64,000 nucleotides of DNA from Ramlibacter tataouinensis (GCF_001580455.1 NZ_CP010951.1:4365001-4429000); one strand, 5' to 3'; positions 1 to 8,326 are shown, numbered from the stretch's first letter. The notes: generated by a model not told the origin, from the letters alone. Translations and numbers: made by a program.

Positions 1-1766
1 GCACCGAGGCGCAGGCGGGCGGCCTGGCCTACGTCATGGGCTGGACCGGCGGCTTCTGCCTGGTGGCCCTGCTGGTCGCGCCGCACCTGCGGCGCCTGAA
101 CCTGTACACCGTGCCTGACTATTTCAGCGTGCGCTACGGCGGCCGCTGGCCGCGCGTGATCGCGGCGCTGGCGGCGATGCTCTGCTCCTTCATCTACGTG
201 ATCGCGCAGATCTACGGCATCGGCCTGATCGCCTCCCGGCTCACCGGCGTGCAATTCGAGATCGGCATCCTGCTCGGGCTGGGCGGCGTGCTGCTTTGCT
301 CCTTCCTCGGCGGCATGCGCGCCATCACCTGGACCCAGGTGGCGCAATACATCGTGCTGCTGCTGGCCTTTTTGATCCCGGTGTCCTGGCTGGCCTACAA
401 GCAGCTCGGCAACCCGGCTGCGCCCATCGTCTACGGCTTGCAGCTCGAGAAGATCGCCGGGATGGAGGACAAGCTGGCGAACGATCCGGCGGAGCGCGAA
501 GTGGCCGCGATCTTCCTCAAGCGCGCCAAGGAGTACGAGGCGCGGCTGGCCGACATCGAGGGGGCCTTGCGGCGCGAGCGGACGCAGGCCCAGGAGCGGG
601 TGCGCAAGCTGAAGGCGCAGGGCGCCGATTCGGCCGTGATCGTGCAGGCCAACCGCGAGCTGGCCGCGCTGCCTAAGGATGTTGCGACGGCGCGGGAGCG
701 CTGGACCCGCGCCATGCAGGAAAGCTACGAGCGCGCCAAGCCGCTGGGCGGGCTCCCGCAGCACAGCCGACCGTTCGCGGGCGACCCCAACGGCTCGGCG
801 CAGGAACAGGAGGCCTTCGAGCTGTCCCGGCGCAATTTCCTGGCGCTGATGTTCGTCCTCATGGTCGGGACCGCGGGCCTGCCGCACCTGCTCACGCGCT
901 ACTACACGACACCCACCGTCGCCGAGGCCCGCTCGTCGGTCGCCTGGTCGCTGTTCTTCATCGCGCTGGTTTACCTGGCCGCTCCGGCGCTGGCCGTTCT
1001 GGTGAAGTTCGAGGTGATGAGCAACCTGGTGGGAAGCAGCTTCGATTCGCTGCCGCCCTGGATCGCCCAATGGGCCAAGGTGGACGGCTCACTGATCTCG
1101 GTGGCGGACGTCAACGGCGACCGCACGCTGCAGTGGGGCGAGATCCGGCTGGGGGCGGACATGATCATGCTGGCGACGCCCGAACTGGGCGGATTGCCCT
1201 ATGTCATCTCCGGCCTGGTGGCAGCCGGCGGGCTGGCGGCGGCGCTTTCCACCGCCGACGGGCTGTTGCTGACGATCAGCAATGCCATGGTGCGGGACAT
1301 CTATTGCCACGAGATCAACCGCCATGTCGCGCCCGAGCAGCGCGTGATCCTGTCCAAGTTCGCCTTGCTCTCGGTCGCCCTGATCGCCGCGGTGGTGGCC
1401 ACGTTCAAGCCGGCCGAGATCCTGCCGCTGGTCTCGGCCTCCTTCTCGCTTGCGGCCTCGGCTTTCGTGCCGGCGATGGTGCTGGGCATCTTCTGGCCCC
1501 GCGCGAACCGCCGCGGCGCGGTGTCCGGCATGCTGGCGGGCCTGGGCGTCACGCTGTACTACCTGACGATCAACGCGCCGCCGTTCCGCGCGTTCTTCGG
1601 CATGGCGCCCGGCTACGAGCTCTGGTTCGGCATCCAGCCGGTCGCCGCTGGCGCGTTCGGCGTGCCGGTGGGCCTGGTGGTCGCGGTGGTCGTGAGCCTG
1701 GTCACCAAGCCGATCATCCAGACACCGGCGGTCGCGGTCGAACGGTCCCGCGCCTCGCTGCCTTGA
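1..1766 (+). CDS. Sodium:solute symporter (SSF family, VC_2705-like large subunit), 5' end outside window
   Basis: Inner-membrane Na+-coupled carboxylate-type symporter. The frame is open from base 3 to the window edge, and the first visible Met codon (base 36) lies inside a membrane segment, so the true start is upstream. SSF core motifs such as LSTADGLLLTI are present. Two soluble insertions stand out, numbered from the codon at 36: a charged coiled-coil stretch at about residues 140-240, and an EF-hand-like loop at 358-369 (D, N, D, T, Q, E at loop positions 1, 3, 5, 7, 9, 12). These fit the large-subunit family usually paired with a small DUF4212 partner, which would lie just upstream. 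Substrate (acetate or similar) is inferred. Confidence 0.9.
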   Translation, partial: TEAQAGGLAYVMGWTGGFCLVALLVAPHLRRLNLYTVPDYFSVRYGGRWPRVIAALAAMLCSFIYVIAQIYGIGLIASRLTGVQFEIGILLGLGGVLLCSFLGGMRAITWTQVAQYIVLLLAFLIPVSWLAYKQLGNPAAPIVYGLQLEKIAGMEDKLANDPAEREVAAIFLKRAKEYEARLADIEGALRRERTQAQERVRKLKAQGADSAVIVQANRELAALPKDVATARERWTRAMQESYERAKPLGGLPQHSRPFAGDPNGSAQEQEAFELSRRNFLALMFVLMVGTAGLPHLLTRYYTTPTVAEARSSVAWSLFFIALVYLAAPALAVLVKFEVMSNLVGSSFDSLPPWIAQWAKVDGSLISVADVNGDRTLQWGEIRLGADMIMLATPELGGLPYVISGLVAAGGLAAALSTADGLLLTISNAMVRDIYCHEINRHVAPEQRVILSKFALLSVALIAAVVATFKPAEILPLVSASFSLAASAFVPAMVLGIFWPRANRRGAVSGMLAGLGVTLYYLTINAPPFRAFFGMAPGYELWFGIQPVAAGAFGVPVGLVVAVVVSLVTKPIIQTPAVAVERSRASLP

Positions 1767-1776
1767 TGAGCTGAGC

Positions 1777-1790
1777 TAGGGATACCCCTA
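1777..1790. promoter_or_regulatory. Palindrome TAGG-N6-CCTA
   Basis: An inverted repeat TAGG-GATACC-CCTA lies between the SSF symporter and the MFS gene, 113 bases before the MFS start. The same TAGG-N6-CCTA arrangement occurs at 18025-18038, just after a NarL-type response regulator gene. It is probably a dimer-binding operator; the regulator is unknown. Confidence 0.4.
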
Positions 1791-1903
1791 TCAGGGCTTG
1801 CCCGCAGGCAGCCGCCAGTGGGGGGAGCGCGCCCTCGCCGAGTCAGCTTCGCGTCAGATGGGCTGCGAACACTGGTTCTACCGATTACAACCAAGGAGAC
1901 CTC

Positions 1904-3607
1904 ATGGCGACAGCATCGACGAGCGCCGCGGCACGGGCGAATGCCTCCGCGGCACCGATGACCCGCGAAGAGAAGAAGGTGATCTTTGCCTCCTCGCTGG
2001 GCACAGTGTTCGAGTGGTACGACTTCTATCTATACGGCTCGCTGGCCGCGGTCATCGCGTCGCAGTTCTTCTCGGGCCTGGATCCCACGTCGGCCTACAT
2101 CTTCGCGCTGCTGGCCTTCGCCGCCGGCTTCCTGGTGCGGCCTTTCGGCGCGATCGTGTTCGGCCGCCTGGGCGACATGATCGGCCGCAAGTACACCTTC
2201 CTGGTCACCATCCTGATCATGGGTGCATCGACCTTCATCGTCGGCCTGCTGCCCAGCTACAAGTCCATCGGCATCGCCGCGCCGGTCATCCTGATCGCGC
2301 TGCGCATGCTGCAAGGGCTGGCGCTCGGCGGTGAGTACGGCGGCGCCGCCACCTACGTGGCGGAGCACGCGCCGCACGGCAAGCGCGGTTCGTACACCTC
2401 CTGGATCCAGACCACGGCGACGCTGGGCCTGTTCCTGTCGCTGCTGGTGATTCTGGGCGTGCGCGAGAGCATGGGCGTCAAGGAGTTCACCGATTGGGGC
2501 TGGCGCATCCCGTTCCTGCTTTCCATCATCCTGCTGGGCATCTCGGTCTGGATCCGCTTGAGCCTGAATGAGTCGCCGGCGTTCCAGAAGATGAAGGCCG
2601 AAGGCAAGACCTCCAAGGCGCCGCTGTCCGAGTCCTTCGGCGAGTGGAAGAACCTGAAGATCGTGATCCTGGCGCTGCTCGGCCTGACGGCCGGCCAGGC
2701 GGTGGTGTGGTACACGGGCCAGTTCTACGCGCTGTTCTTCCTGACCACGATCGCCAAGGTGGACGTCACCACGGCCAACCTGCTGATCGCCGCCTCGCTG
2801 CTGATCGGCACGCCGTTCTTCATCGTGTTCGGCGCGCTGTCGGACAAGATCGGCCGCAAGCCCATCATCATGGCGGGCTGCCTGATCGCCGCAGTCACCT
2901 ACTTCACGGTGTTCCCGATGCTGCTCAAGGCGGCGAACCCCGGGATCGTGGCCGCCCAACAGGCGACCAAGGTCACTGTGACGGCCGACCCGAAGACCTG
3001 CTCCTTCCAGGGCAGCCCGATCGCGCGTGATATCGACTTCACCTCGTCCTGCGACATCGCCAAGCGCGCGCTGACCCAGACCTACATCCCGTACGAGAAC
3101 AAGGCCGGCCCGGCCGGTTCGCCCGCCACGGTCAGCATCGGCGACAAGGTGTTCACCGCACCGACCGCCACGCTGAACGCCGAGCGTCACGGCTTCTCCG
3201 CCGACTCCGCCAAGGGCATCGCCGACTTCAAGAAGCAGATGGGCGACGCCGCCAAGGCCGCAGGACTGACCCAGGCGGCCGACAAGGACAAGATGAACAA
3301 GGGCATGGTCCTGCTCATCCTGGTGTTCCTGGTGATCCTGGTGACCATGGTGTATGGCCCGATCGCCGCCATGCTGGTCGAGCTCTTCCCGACGCGCATC
3401 CGCTACACCTCCATGAGCCTGCCGTACCACATCGGCAACGGCTGGTTCGGCGGCCTGCTGCCGACCACGGCCTTCGCCATGGTCGCGGCCACCGGCGACA
3501 TCTACTTCGGCCTGTGGTATCCGGTCGCGGTTGCGGCGATGACATTCGTCATCGGCATGCTGTTCGTCCGCGAAACCAAGGACGTGGATATCTACGCCCG
3601 CGACTGA
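1904..3607 (+). CDS. MFS transporter, metabolite:H+ symporter (MHS) family, with large periplasmic insertion
   Basis: Twelve-helix proton symporter for an organic acid or osmolyte (567 aa). The N-terminal FEWYDFYLYG signature and the loop motif GRLGDMIGRK are typical of the MHS/KgtP-ProP branch, and a second copy of the loop motif (DKIGRK) precedes helix 9. Between helices 9 and 10 (about residues 345-465) there is a roughly 120-residue hydrophilic insertion with two cysteines, C366 and C383, on the predicted periplasmic side. The start has a good AAGGAG site. A strong terminator follows, so the gene is probably transcribed alone or with the symporter. Substrate is not determinable. Confidence 0.92.
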   Translation: MATASTSAAARANASAAPMTREEKKVIFASSLGTVFEWYDFYLYGSLAAVIASQFFSGLDPTSAYIFALLAFAAGFLVRPFGAIVFGRLGDMIGRKYTFLVTILIMGASTFIVGLLPSYKSIGIAAPVILIALRMLQGLALGGEYGGAATYVAEHAPHGKRGSYTSWIQTTATLGLFLSLLVILGVRESMGVKEFTDWGWRIPFLLSIILLGISVWIRLSLNESPAFQKMKAEGKTSKAPLSESFGEWKNLKIVILALLGLTAGQAVVWYTGQFYALFFLTTIAKVDVTTANLLIAASLLIGTPFFIVFGALSDKIGRKPIIMAGCLIAAVTYFTVFPMLLKAANPGIVAAQQATKVTVTADPKTCSFQGSPIARDIDFTSSCDIAKRALTQTYIPYENKAGPAGSPATVSIGDKVFTAPTATLNAERHGFSADSAKGIADFKKQMGDAAKAAGLTQAADKDKMNKGMVLLILVFLVILVTMVYGPIAAMLVELFPTRIRYTSMSLPYHIGNGWFGGLLPTTAFAMVAATGDIYFGLWYPVAVAAMTFVIGMLFVRETKDVDIYARD

Positions 3608-3630
3608 CGGACCAGGTCCAGCTCATCCAG

Positions 3631-3655
3631 AAAGGCCCGCTTTTGCGGGCCTTTT
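3631..3655 (+). terminator. Rho-independent terminator after the MFS gene
   Basis: A stem AAAGGCCCGC / GCGGGCCTTT with a TTTT loop is followed by a T-rich run to about 3663. It begins 23 bases after the MFS stop codon. Confidence 0.9.
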
Positions 3656-3735
3656 TCATTTTTGGGAAGGGATAAAACCCCAACGCTCACGTGCTTCCAT
3701 TTCCGATCGGTTCAGTTAGAGTGGCTCTGCAGTAG

Positions 3736-3759
3736 TAGCAGTACCAATAGCAGTAGGAG
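3736..3759 (+). repeat. Two tandem 12-base units
   Basis: TAGCAGTA occurs at 3736-3743 and 3748-3755, each starting a 12-base unit (TAGCAGTACCAA, TAGCAGTAGGAG). The second unit supplies an AGGAGGGG run 24-30 bases before the next start codon. The stretch is less GC-rich than its surroundings. Confidence 0.4.
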
Positions 3760-3782
3760 GGGCAGCTGAAAGCGAGGACACC

Positions 3783-4244
3783 ATGGTCATAGTCAAGACT
3801 GACCTGGGACACCAGGTCATGAAGGACCGCTCGGTTGCGCTGACGCCCAAGCAGCGGTCTGCATTCATCTTGTTCGACGGAAAGCGGACGCTGAACGAAG
3901 TCCTGAAGGCGACGGCGCCCATGGGCGTGACGCGCGAGGAAGTCGACAAGATGTTCGAGCTGGGCCTGATCGCCGATGGGGCGCCCCCAGCGCTCGCCGA
4001 GCACACGCCAGCCGCAGCGCCGCCGGCCGAAGAACCCAGCGGCCGCACGCCCCAGGAGCGCTACGCTGACGCCTATCCCATCGCAACGAAGCTCACCGCC
4101 AGCCTCGGTCTGCGGGGCTTCCGCCTGAACCTGGCGGTGGAAGCAGCGACCAACTACGAAGAATTGCTGCAGGTCGCGCCCAAGATCCGCGACGCAGTCG
4201 GCCCCCAGGACTTCCGGCCGCTGGAAAAGGCGCTGAAGGGCTGA
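3783..4244 (+). CDS. Conserved hypothetical protein (153 aa)
   Basis: Small soluble protein of unknown function. The N-terminal half (residues 15-65) resembles a winged-helix-like fold with the pattern ALTPKQRSAFILFDGKRTLNEVL. It is followed by an Ala/Pro-rich linker (about 67-90) and a helical C-terminal domain ending in PLEKALKG. Neither signal peptide nor membrane segment is visible. It stands alone between a terminator and the rpsF operon on the same strand. Coding is supported by GC-rich third positions and by a clear two-domain layout. Confidence 0.75.
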   Translation: MVIVKTDLGHQVMKDRSVALTPKQRSAFILFDGKRTLNEVLKATAPMGVTREEVDKMFELGLIADGAPPALAEHTPAAAPPAEEPSGRTPQERYADAYPIATKLTASLGLRGFRLNLAVEAATNYEELLQVAPKIRDAVGPQDFRPLEKALKG

Positions 4245-4270
4245 GCGCTGGCCCGGCCGCCCGGGCACGC

Positions 4271-4276
4271 TATAAT
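4271..4276 (+). promoter_or_regulatory. Promoter -10 element of the rpsF operon
   Basis: A perfect TATAAT stands 95 bases before rpsF in very GC-rich surroundings. No good -35 hexamer is visible at the usual spacing. Confidence 0.6.
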
Positions 4277-4291
4277 CTCCGGCTTTGCCTT

Positions 4292-4350
4292 GCCACACCG
4301 CTTGAGCTGACGCGGCGGGTGGCTGTTTTTGCCGCAGGTTCGTCCTGCGG
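4292..4350 (+). promoter_or_regulatory. rpsF leader with two stem-loops, possible S6:S18 autoregulatory site
   Basis: The transcribed leader can form an interrupted stem: GCCAC at 4292-4296 pairs with GTGGC at 4319-4323, and CCGC at 4298-4301 pairs with GCGG at 4312-4315, leaving an internal loop. A perfect seven-base-pair hairpin follows (CCGCAGG at 4332-4338, CCTGCGG at 4344-4350). S6:S18 binding leaders are known upstream of rpsF in many bacteria. The assignment here rests on position and shape only. Confidence 0.35.
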
Positions 4351-4370
4351 TCCATCCTCAAGGAGAGTCC

Positions 4371-4739
4371 ATGCGTCACTATGAAATCATTCTTCTGATC
4401 CATCCGGACCAGAGCGAACAGGTTCCGGCCATGCTGGAGCGCTACAAGGGCATGATTGCTGCCGGCGGCGGCAAGGTGCACCGCGTGGAAGACTGGGGCC
4501 GCCGCCAGCTGGCCTACCAGATCAACAAGCTCGCCAAGGCCCACTACCTGTGCGTGAACATCGAGGCCGACCAGAACGTGATGGGCGAACTCGAGCATGC
4601 GTTCCGTTTCAATGACGCCGTGCTGCGCCACCTCACCGTGCAGCGCAAGAAGGCCGACACCGGCCCGTCGTCGATGATGAAGACCGTCGAACGCGAAGAG
4701 GCCCGCAAGGCCCAGCAGGCGGAGTACCAGCAGTCGTAA
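4371..4739 (+). CDS. rpsF: 30S ribosomal protein S6
   Basis: S6 binds the central domain of 16S rRNA together with S18. The 122-aa protein starts MRHYEIILLIHPDQSEQVP and contains the conserved HYLCVNIEA and FRFNDAVLRHL segments. An in-frame upstream start at 4329 is rejected because AAGGAG (4360-4365) sits correctly before 4371. First gene of the rpsF-priB-rpsR-rplI operon. Confidence 0.98.
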   Translation: MRHYEIILLIHPDQSEQVPAMLERYKGMIAAGGGKVHRVEDWGRRQLAYQINKLAKAHYLCVNIEADQNVMGELEHAFRFNDAVLRHLTVQRKKADTGPSSMMKTVEREEARKAQQAEYQQS

Positions 4740-4761
4740 GCGGCACGGCGCCGCCCGGCAG

Positions 4762-5058
4762 TTGAACCAGCTCGCATTGAGCGCCCGCATCGCCGAAACC
4801 TCGGCCCTGCGATACACGCCCGCCGGCCTTCCCGCCGTTGACCTGAAGCTCGAACACGAGTCACAGGCCAGCGAAGCAGGGCAGAGCAGGCAGGTGAATC
4901 TGGCGATCAAGGCGGTGGCCTTCGGCACGATGGCCGAGGCCCTGGCAGCCCAGGCACTGGGCACCCAGTGGCGGTTCAACGGCTTCCTGGCGACACCTCG
5001 CAACGGCAAGTACCCGGTACTTCACATCCAGTCATTCGTTCAAGACACAACTTCCTGA
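4762..5058 (+). CDS. priB: Primosomal replication protein PriB
   Basis: PriB is a small single-stranded-DNA-binding OB-fold protein that helps PriA restart stalled replication forks. The 98-aa product has the family pattern (LSARIAETSALRYTPAGLPAVDLKLEH, C-terminal FLATPRNGKYPVLHIQSF, cited in parts). The start is TTG at 4762, with no strong ribosome binding site, so translation may be coupled to rpsF, which ends 22 bases upstream. The rpsF-priB-rpsR-rplI order is standard in beta- and gammaproteobacteria. Confidence 0.93.
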   Translation: MNQLALSARIAETSALRYTPAGLPAVDLKLEHESQASEAGQSRQVNLAIKAVAFGTMAEALAAQALGTQWRFNGFLATPRNGKYPVLHIQSFVQDTTS

Positions 5059-5068
5059 GAGGTCCCTC

Positions 5069-5350
5069 ATGGCCACGTTCAAGAAATTCAACAAGGACAA
5101 GCGTCCGAAGCGCAACACGCAGTCGCTGCTGTTCAAGCGCAAGCGCTTCTGCCGCTTCACGGTCGCCGGCGTCGAAGAAATCGACTACAAGGACATCGAC
5201 ACGCTGCGTGATTTCATCGCCGAGAACGGCAAGATCATCCCGGCGCGCCTGACCGGCACCCGCGCGATCTACCAGCGTCAGCTCAACACCGCCATCAAGC
5301 GCGCGCGCTTCCTGGCCCTGGTCCCGTACACGGACCAGCACCGCATCTGA
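5069..5350 (+). CDS. rpsR: 30S ribosomal protein S18
   Basis: S18 binds 16S rRNA as a heterodimer with S6. The 93-aa protein contains the family core RFTVAGVEEIDYKD and GKIIPARLTGT; the N-terminus is basic. A GAGAGG stretch precedes the ATG. Third gene of the operon, 10 bases after priB. Confidence 0.98.
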   Translation: MATFKKFNKDKRPKRNTQSLLFKRKRFCRFTVAGVEEIDYKDIDTLRDFIAENGKIIPARLTGTRAIYQRQLNTAIKRARFLALVPYTDQHRI

Positions 5351-5364
5351 AGGAGGCGAGGAAC

Positions 5365-5817
5365 ATGCAAGTCATTCTGCTCGACAAGGTCGTCAACCTG
5401 GGCAACCTGGGTGAGATCGTCAAGGTCAAGGACGGCTACGCCCGCAACTTCCTGATCCCGCAGGGTCGTGCCCGCCGTGCGACCGAAGCCAACAAGGCCG
5501 AATTCGAAGCCCGCCGCGCCGAGCTCGAGAAGGCTGCGCAGGCCAAGCTCGCCGAGGCGCAGGCCCAAGGCGAGAAGCTGGCCGGCTCGACCGTCAAGCT
5601 GACCCAGAAGGCCGGCGTGGACGGCCGCCTGTTCGGCTCGGTCACCAATTTCGACGTCGCCGAAGAGCTGGGCAAGATCGGCTACAAGGTCGCGAAGGCC
5701 CAGGTGCGCATGCCCAACGGCCCTATCAAGACCGTGGGCGACAGCACCGTGAACGTGGCGCTGCACACGGACGTGGTGGTGGAAATCAACGTCACCGTGT
5801 ACGGCGAAACGGCCTGA
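5365..5817 (+). CDS. rplI: 50S ribosomal protein L9
   Basis: L9 binds 23S rRNA near the L1 stalk. The 150-aa product opens MQVILLDKVVNLGNLGEIVKV and carries the DGYARNFLIPQGRA motif of the N-terminal domain, a long connecting helix and the C-terminal domain with DGRLFGSVT. GGAGG precedes the ATG. Last gene of the operon, followed by a terminator. Confidence 0.98.
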   Translation: MQVILLDKVVNLGNLGEIVKVKDGYARNFLIPQGRARRATEANKAEFEARRAELEKAAQAKLAEAQAQGEKLAGSTVKLTQKAGVDGRLFGSVTNFDVAEELGKIGYKVAKAQVRMPNGPIKTVGDSTVNVALHTDVVVEINVTVYGETA

Positions 5818-5841
5818 CAGGTCCGGTTCGGTCACGCACCC

Positions 5842-5867
5842 AAAGAGCCGCCGCGAGGCGGCTCTTT
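5842..5867 (+). terminator. Rho-independent terminator of the rpsF operon
   Basis: Stem AAAGAGCCGCC / GGCGGCTCTTT with a GCGA loop, followed by GCTTTTG. It lies 24 bases after the rplI stop. Confidence 0.88.
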
Positions 5868-5884
5868 GCTTTTGTGACGCGCAG

Positions 5885-5947
5885 TTATCCCGCCTTGGCC
5901 ACTGCATATCCACATCTTTCCCCCAGCGTTGTTGCTGGACATTTCCA
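5885..5947. promoter_or_regulatory. Cluster of DnaA-box-like sequences before dnaB
   Basis: Three partial matches to TTATNCACA occur within 63 bases: TTATCCCGC at 5885, ATATCCACA at 5906-5914 (one mismatch) and ATTTCCACA near 5939-5947 (two mismatches). The stretch is also less GC-rich than its surroundings and probably contains the dnaB promoter. Confidence 0.3.
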
Positions 5948-5989
5948 CAGCCCCCCGGCTATTCTCAGCAGGAACGAGAAAGTCCCCGC

Positions 5990-7402
5990 ATGTCCGCAGT
6001 TCTGACCGACGCCCTCGATGACTTCCCGCGTGACCGCCAGGTCGCCCAGTTGCGCATCCCGCCGCATTCGATCGAGGCCGAGTCCAGCGTCCTGGGCGGC
6101 TTGCTGCTGGACAACGGCGCCTGGGACCGGGTCGGGGACCTGCTCACCGACAACGACTTCTACCGCTACGAGCACCGGCTGATCTACGGGAGCATCGGCG
6201 GGCTGATCAACGCCACCAAGCCGGCGGACGTGATCACGGTCTTCGAGCAGCTGCAGTCGCAGGGCAAGGCCGACGAAATCGGCGGGCTGGCCTACCTGAA
6301 CTCGCTGGCGCAGTACGTGCCCAGCGCGAGCAACATCCGCCGCTACGCCGAGATCGTCCGCGAGCGCTCCATCCTCCGCAAGCTGGTGAGCGCCAGCGAC
6401 GAGATCGCCACCGCCGCCTTCAACACGCAGGGCAAGGCGGTCGACAAGATCCTCGACGAAGCCGAGCAGAAGATCTTCAACATCGGCGAGGAAGGCTCGC
6501 GCATGAAGCAGGGCTTCCAGGGAATGGATTCCCTGGTGGTGCAGCTGCTCGACCGCGTGCAGGAGATGGCGGACAACCCGAACGACATCACGGGTGTGCC
6601 CTCCGGCTTCCACGACCTCGATCGCATGACCTCCGGCATGCAGGCGGGCGACCTGATCATCCTGGCGGCACGGCCGTCGATGGGCAAGACCTCGCTGGCC
6701 ATCAACATCGCCGAGCATGTGGCCCTGCACGAGCAACTGCCGGTGGCGGTGTTCTCGATGGAAATGGGCGCCAGCCAGCTGGCGGTGCGTATCGTCGGCT
6801 CGATCGGCCGCATCGACCAGACCCACCTGCGAACCGGGCGCCTCACCGACGAGGAATGGCCGCGGCTGACCGAGGCGATCGAGAAGCTGCGCAACATCTC
6901 GCTGCACATCGACGAGACCCCGGGCCTCACCACGAGCGAGCTGCGGGCCAATGCCAGGCGCCTGGCGCGCCAGTGCGGCGGCAAGCTGGGCCTGATCGTG
7001 GTCGACTACCTGCAGCTGATGAGCGTGTCCACCGGCATGAGCGACGAGAACCGCGCCACCGCGGTCGGCGAAATCTCGCGCGGCCTCAAGATGCTGGCCA
7101 AGGAGCTGGGCTGCCCGGTGATCGCGTTGTCGCAGCTGTCGCGCGGGGTGGAGTCGCGCACCGACAAGCGGCCGATGATGAGCGACCTGCGCGAATCCGG
7201 CGCCATCGAGCAGGACGCCGACGTGATCATGTTCATCTACCGCGACGACTACTACAACAAGGACTCCAAGGAGCCCGGCGTCTCGGAAGTGATCATCAGC
7301 AAGCAGCGGAACGGGCCCACGGGCACGGTGAAGCTGGCTTTTATCAAGCAGCTCACCAAGTTCGAGAGCCTGGCGTCCGGCGGCGGCGGCGCCGACTTCT
7401 AG
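5990..7402 (+). CDS. dnaB: Replicative DNA helicase DnaB
   Basis: Hexameric 5'-3' helicase of the replisome (470 aa). The N-terminal primase-interaction domain (about 15-120, PPHSIEAESSVLGGLL) is followed by a RecA-like motor with Walker A at about residue 225 (ARPSMGKTSLAINIA), Walker B LIVVDYLQLM and the arginine-containing SKQRNGPTGTVKL segment near the end. Length and motifs are complete and no intein is present. The ATG at 5990 gives a normal-length protein. Confidence 0.98.
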   Translation: MSAVLTDALDDFPRDRQVAQLRIPPHSIEAESSVLGGLLLDNGAWDRVGDLLTDNDFYRYEHRLIYGSIGGLINATKPADVITVFEQLQSQGKADEIGGLAYLNSLAQYVPSASNIRRYAEIVRERSILRKLVSASDEIATAAFNTQGKAVDKILDEAEQKIFNIGEEGSRMKQGFQGMDSLVVQLLDRVQEMADNPNDITGVPSGFHDLDRMTSGMQAGDLIILAARPSMGKTSLAINIAEHVALHEQLPVAVFSMEMGASQLAVRIVGSIGRIDQTHLRTGRLTDEEWPRLTEAIEKLRNISLHIDETPGLTTSELRANARRLARQCGGKLGLIVVDYLQLMSVSTGMSDENRATAVGEISRGLKMLAKELGCPVIALSQLSRGVESRTDKRPMMSDLRESGAIEQDADVIMFIYRDDYYNKDSKEPGVSEVIISKQRNGPTGTVKLAFIKQLTKFESLASGGGGADF

Positions 7403-7406
7403 GGAA

Positions 7407-7829
7407 TTACTTCACCAGCAGCACCGGCACGTCGCAGCCGGTGACCACGCGCTGCGCCACGCTGCCCATCAGCGCGCGGCCGAGCAGGCCGTGGCCGTGG
7501 GTGCCCATGACGATCATCTGCGCCTTCTCCCGCTTGGCCACGGCCAGGATCTCATCGGCGGGCGAGCCGATGCACCAGGTCGTGCGATAGCTGATGTCGT
7601 GCCGGTCGAGGAAGCGTTCGACGGGCGAGAGCACCTTGCTGGCCTCGTCCTGGTGGTAGTCGCGCACCACTGCGGCGCCGAGCGTGGCTTTCACCCGCGG
7701 CGGCACGGGGCCTTGCACATGCAGCACCACCAGCTGGTCCTTCGGACCGCACAGTGTTTCATGGGTGGCAAGGAATGCCAGCGCCTTCTTCGTCGTCTTG
7801 CTGCCATCGACCGCCAGGAGGATCTTCAT
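7407..7829 (-). CDS. Universal stress protein (UspA family)
   Basis: Small cytoplasmic UspA-fold protein of 140 aa, one of four in this window. It begins MKILLAVDGSKTTKKALAFL and carries the nucleotide-binding pattern GTHGHGLLGRALMGSVAQRV, followed by VPVLLVK, as in ATP-binding members. An open frame continues upstream but the ATG at 7829 has a GGAG site and begins exactly at the fold. It converges on dnaB (4-base gap) and lies downstream of a second usp gene in the same direction. Confidence 0.93.
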   Translation of the reverse strand: MKILLAVDGSKTTKKALAFLATHETLCGPKDQLVVLHVQGPVPPRVKATLGAAVVRDYHQDEASKVLSPVERFLDRHDISYRTTWCIGSPADEILAVAKREKAQMIVMGTHGHGLLGRALMGSVAQRVVTGCDVPVLLVK

Positions 7830-7882
7830 CGCTTCTTCTCCGTTTCTTCTCTTCTGGGTTGTTGAACTTGCCTGTTGAGTTT

Positions 7883-8326
7883 TCAGCGTAGCACGAGCAC
7901 GGGAATCTGGCTGTGCGTGAGCACCTGCTGGGTTTCGCTGCCGAGCAGTACGCGCTTGAGGCCCTTGCGGCCGTGCGAGGCCATCACGATGAGGTCGCAC
8001 TTGTTCTTTCTCGCCGCGGACAGGATCGATTCGGCCACCAGGTCGGAGCGCGCGACCACGGCCTTGCATTTCAGCCCTTCCGCATTCGCTGCGTCGCAGG
8101 CGCCATCCACCACTTCCTGCGCCTTTTCGGCCCAGCCCGCCTCGGTTCTCGCGATCTGGTCCGCCGAGATGGTGATGGCGCCCTCGAAGTAGCTGATCGG
8201 GTACCGCGGGACAACGGTCAACGCGACCAGTTCGGCGCCGGCGGCCTTGGCCAGGCCGATGCCATGGCGGATGGCCTTTTTCGACAGCGCCGACCCATCG
8301 GTCGCAATGAGGATTCGCTGGTACAT
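7883..8326 (-). CDS. Universal stress protein (UspA family)
   Basis: 147-aa UspA-fold protein. It starts MYQRILIATDGSALSKKAI and ends with the ATP-binding signature SHGRKGLKRVLLGSETQQVL. The ATG at 8326 follows AAAGGAG; an upstream in-frame start at 8347 lacks one. An FNR-like site at 8385-8398 is positioned to drive it: the centre is about 41 bases before a plausible transcription start near 8350. This suggests induction under low oxygen together with the cbb3 oxidase genes. Confidence 0.93.
   Translation of the reverse strand: MYQRILIATDGSALSKKAIRHGIGLAKAAGAELVALTVVPRYPISYFEGAITISADQIARTEAGWAEKAQEVVDGACDAANAEGLKCKAVVARSDLVAESILSAARKNKCDLIVMASHGRKGLKRVLLGSETQQVLTHSQIPVLVLR

Noticed and set aside
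2030..3430. Long antisense open frame opposite the MFS gene
   Set aside because: Rich in His, Arg, Gln and Gly with no recognisable fold; a mirror of codon bias in the real gene on the other strand.
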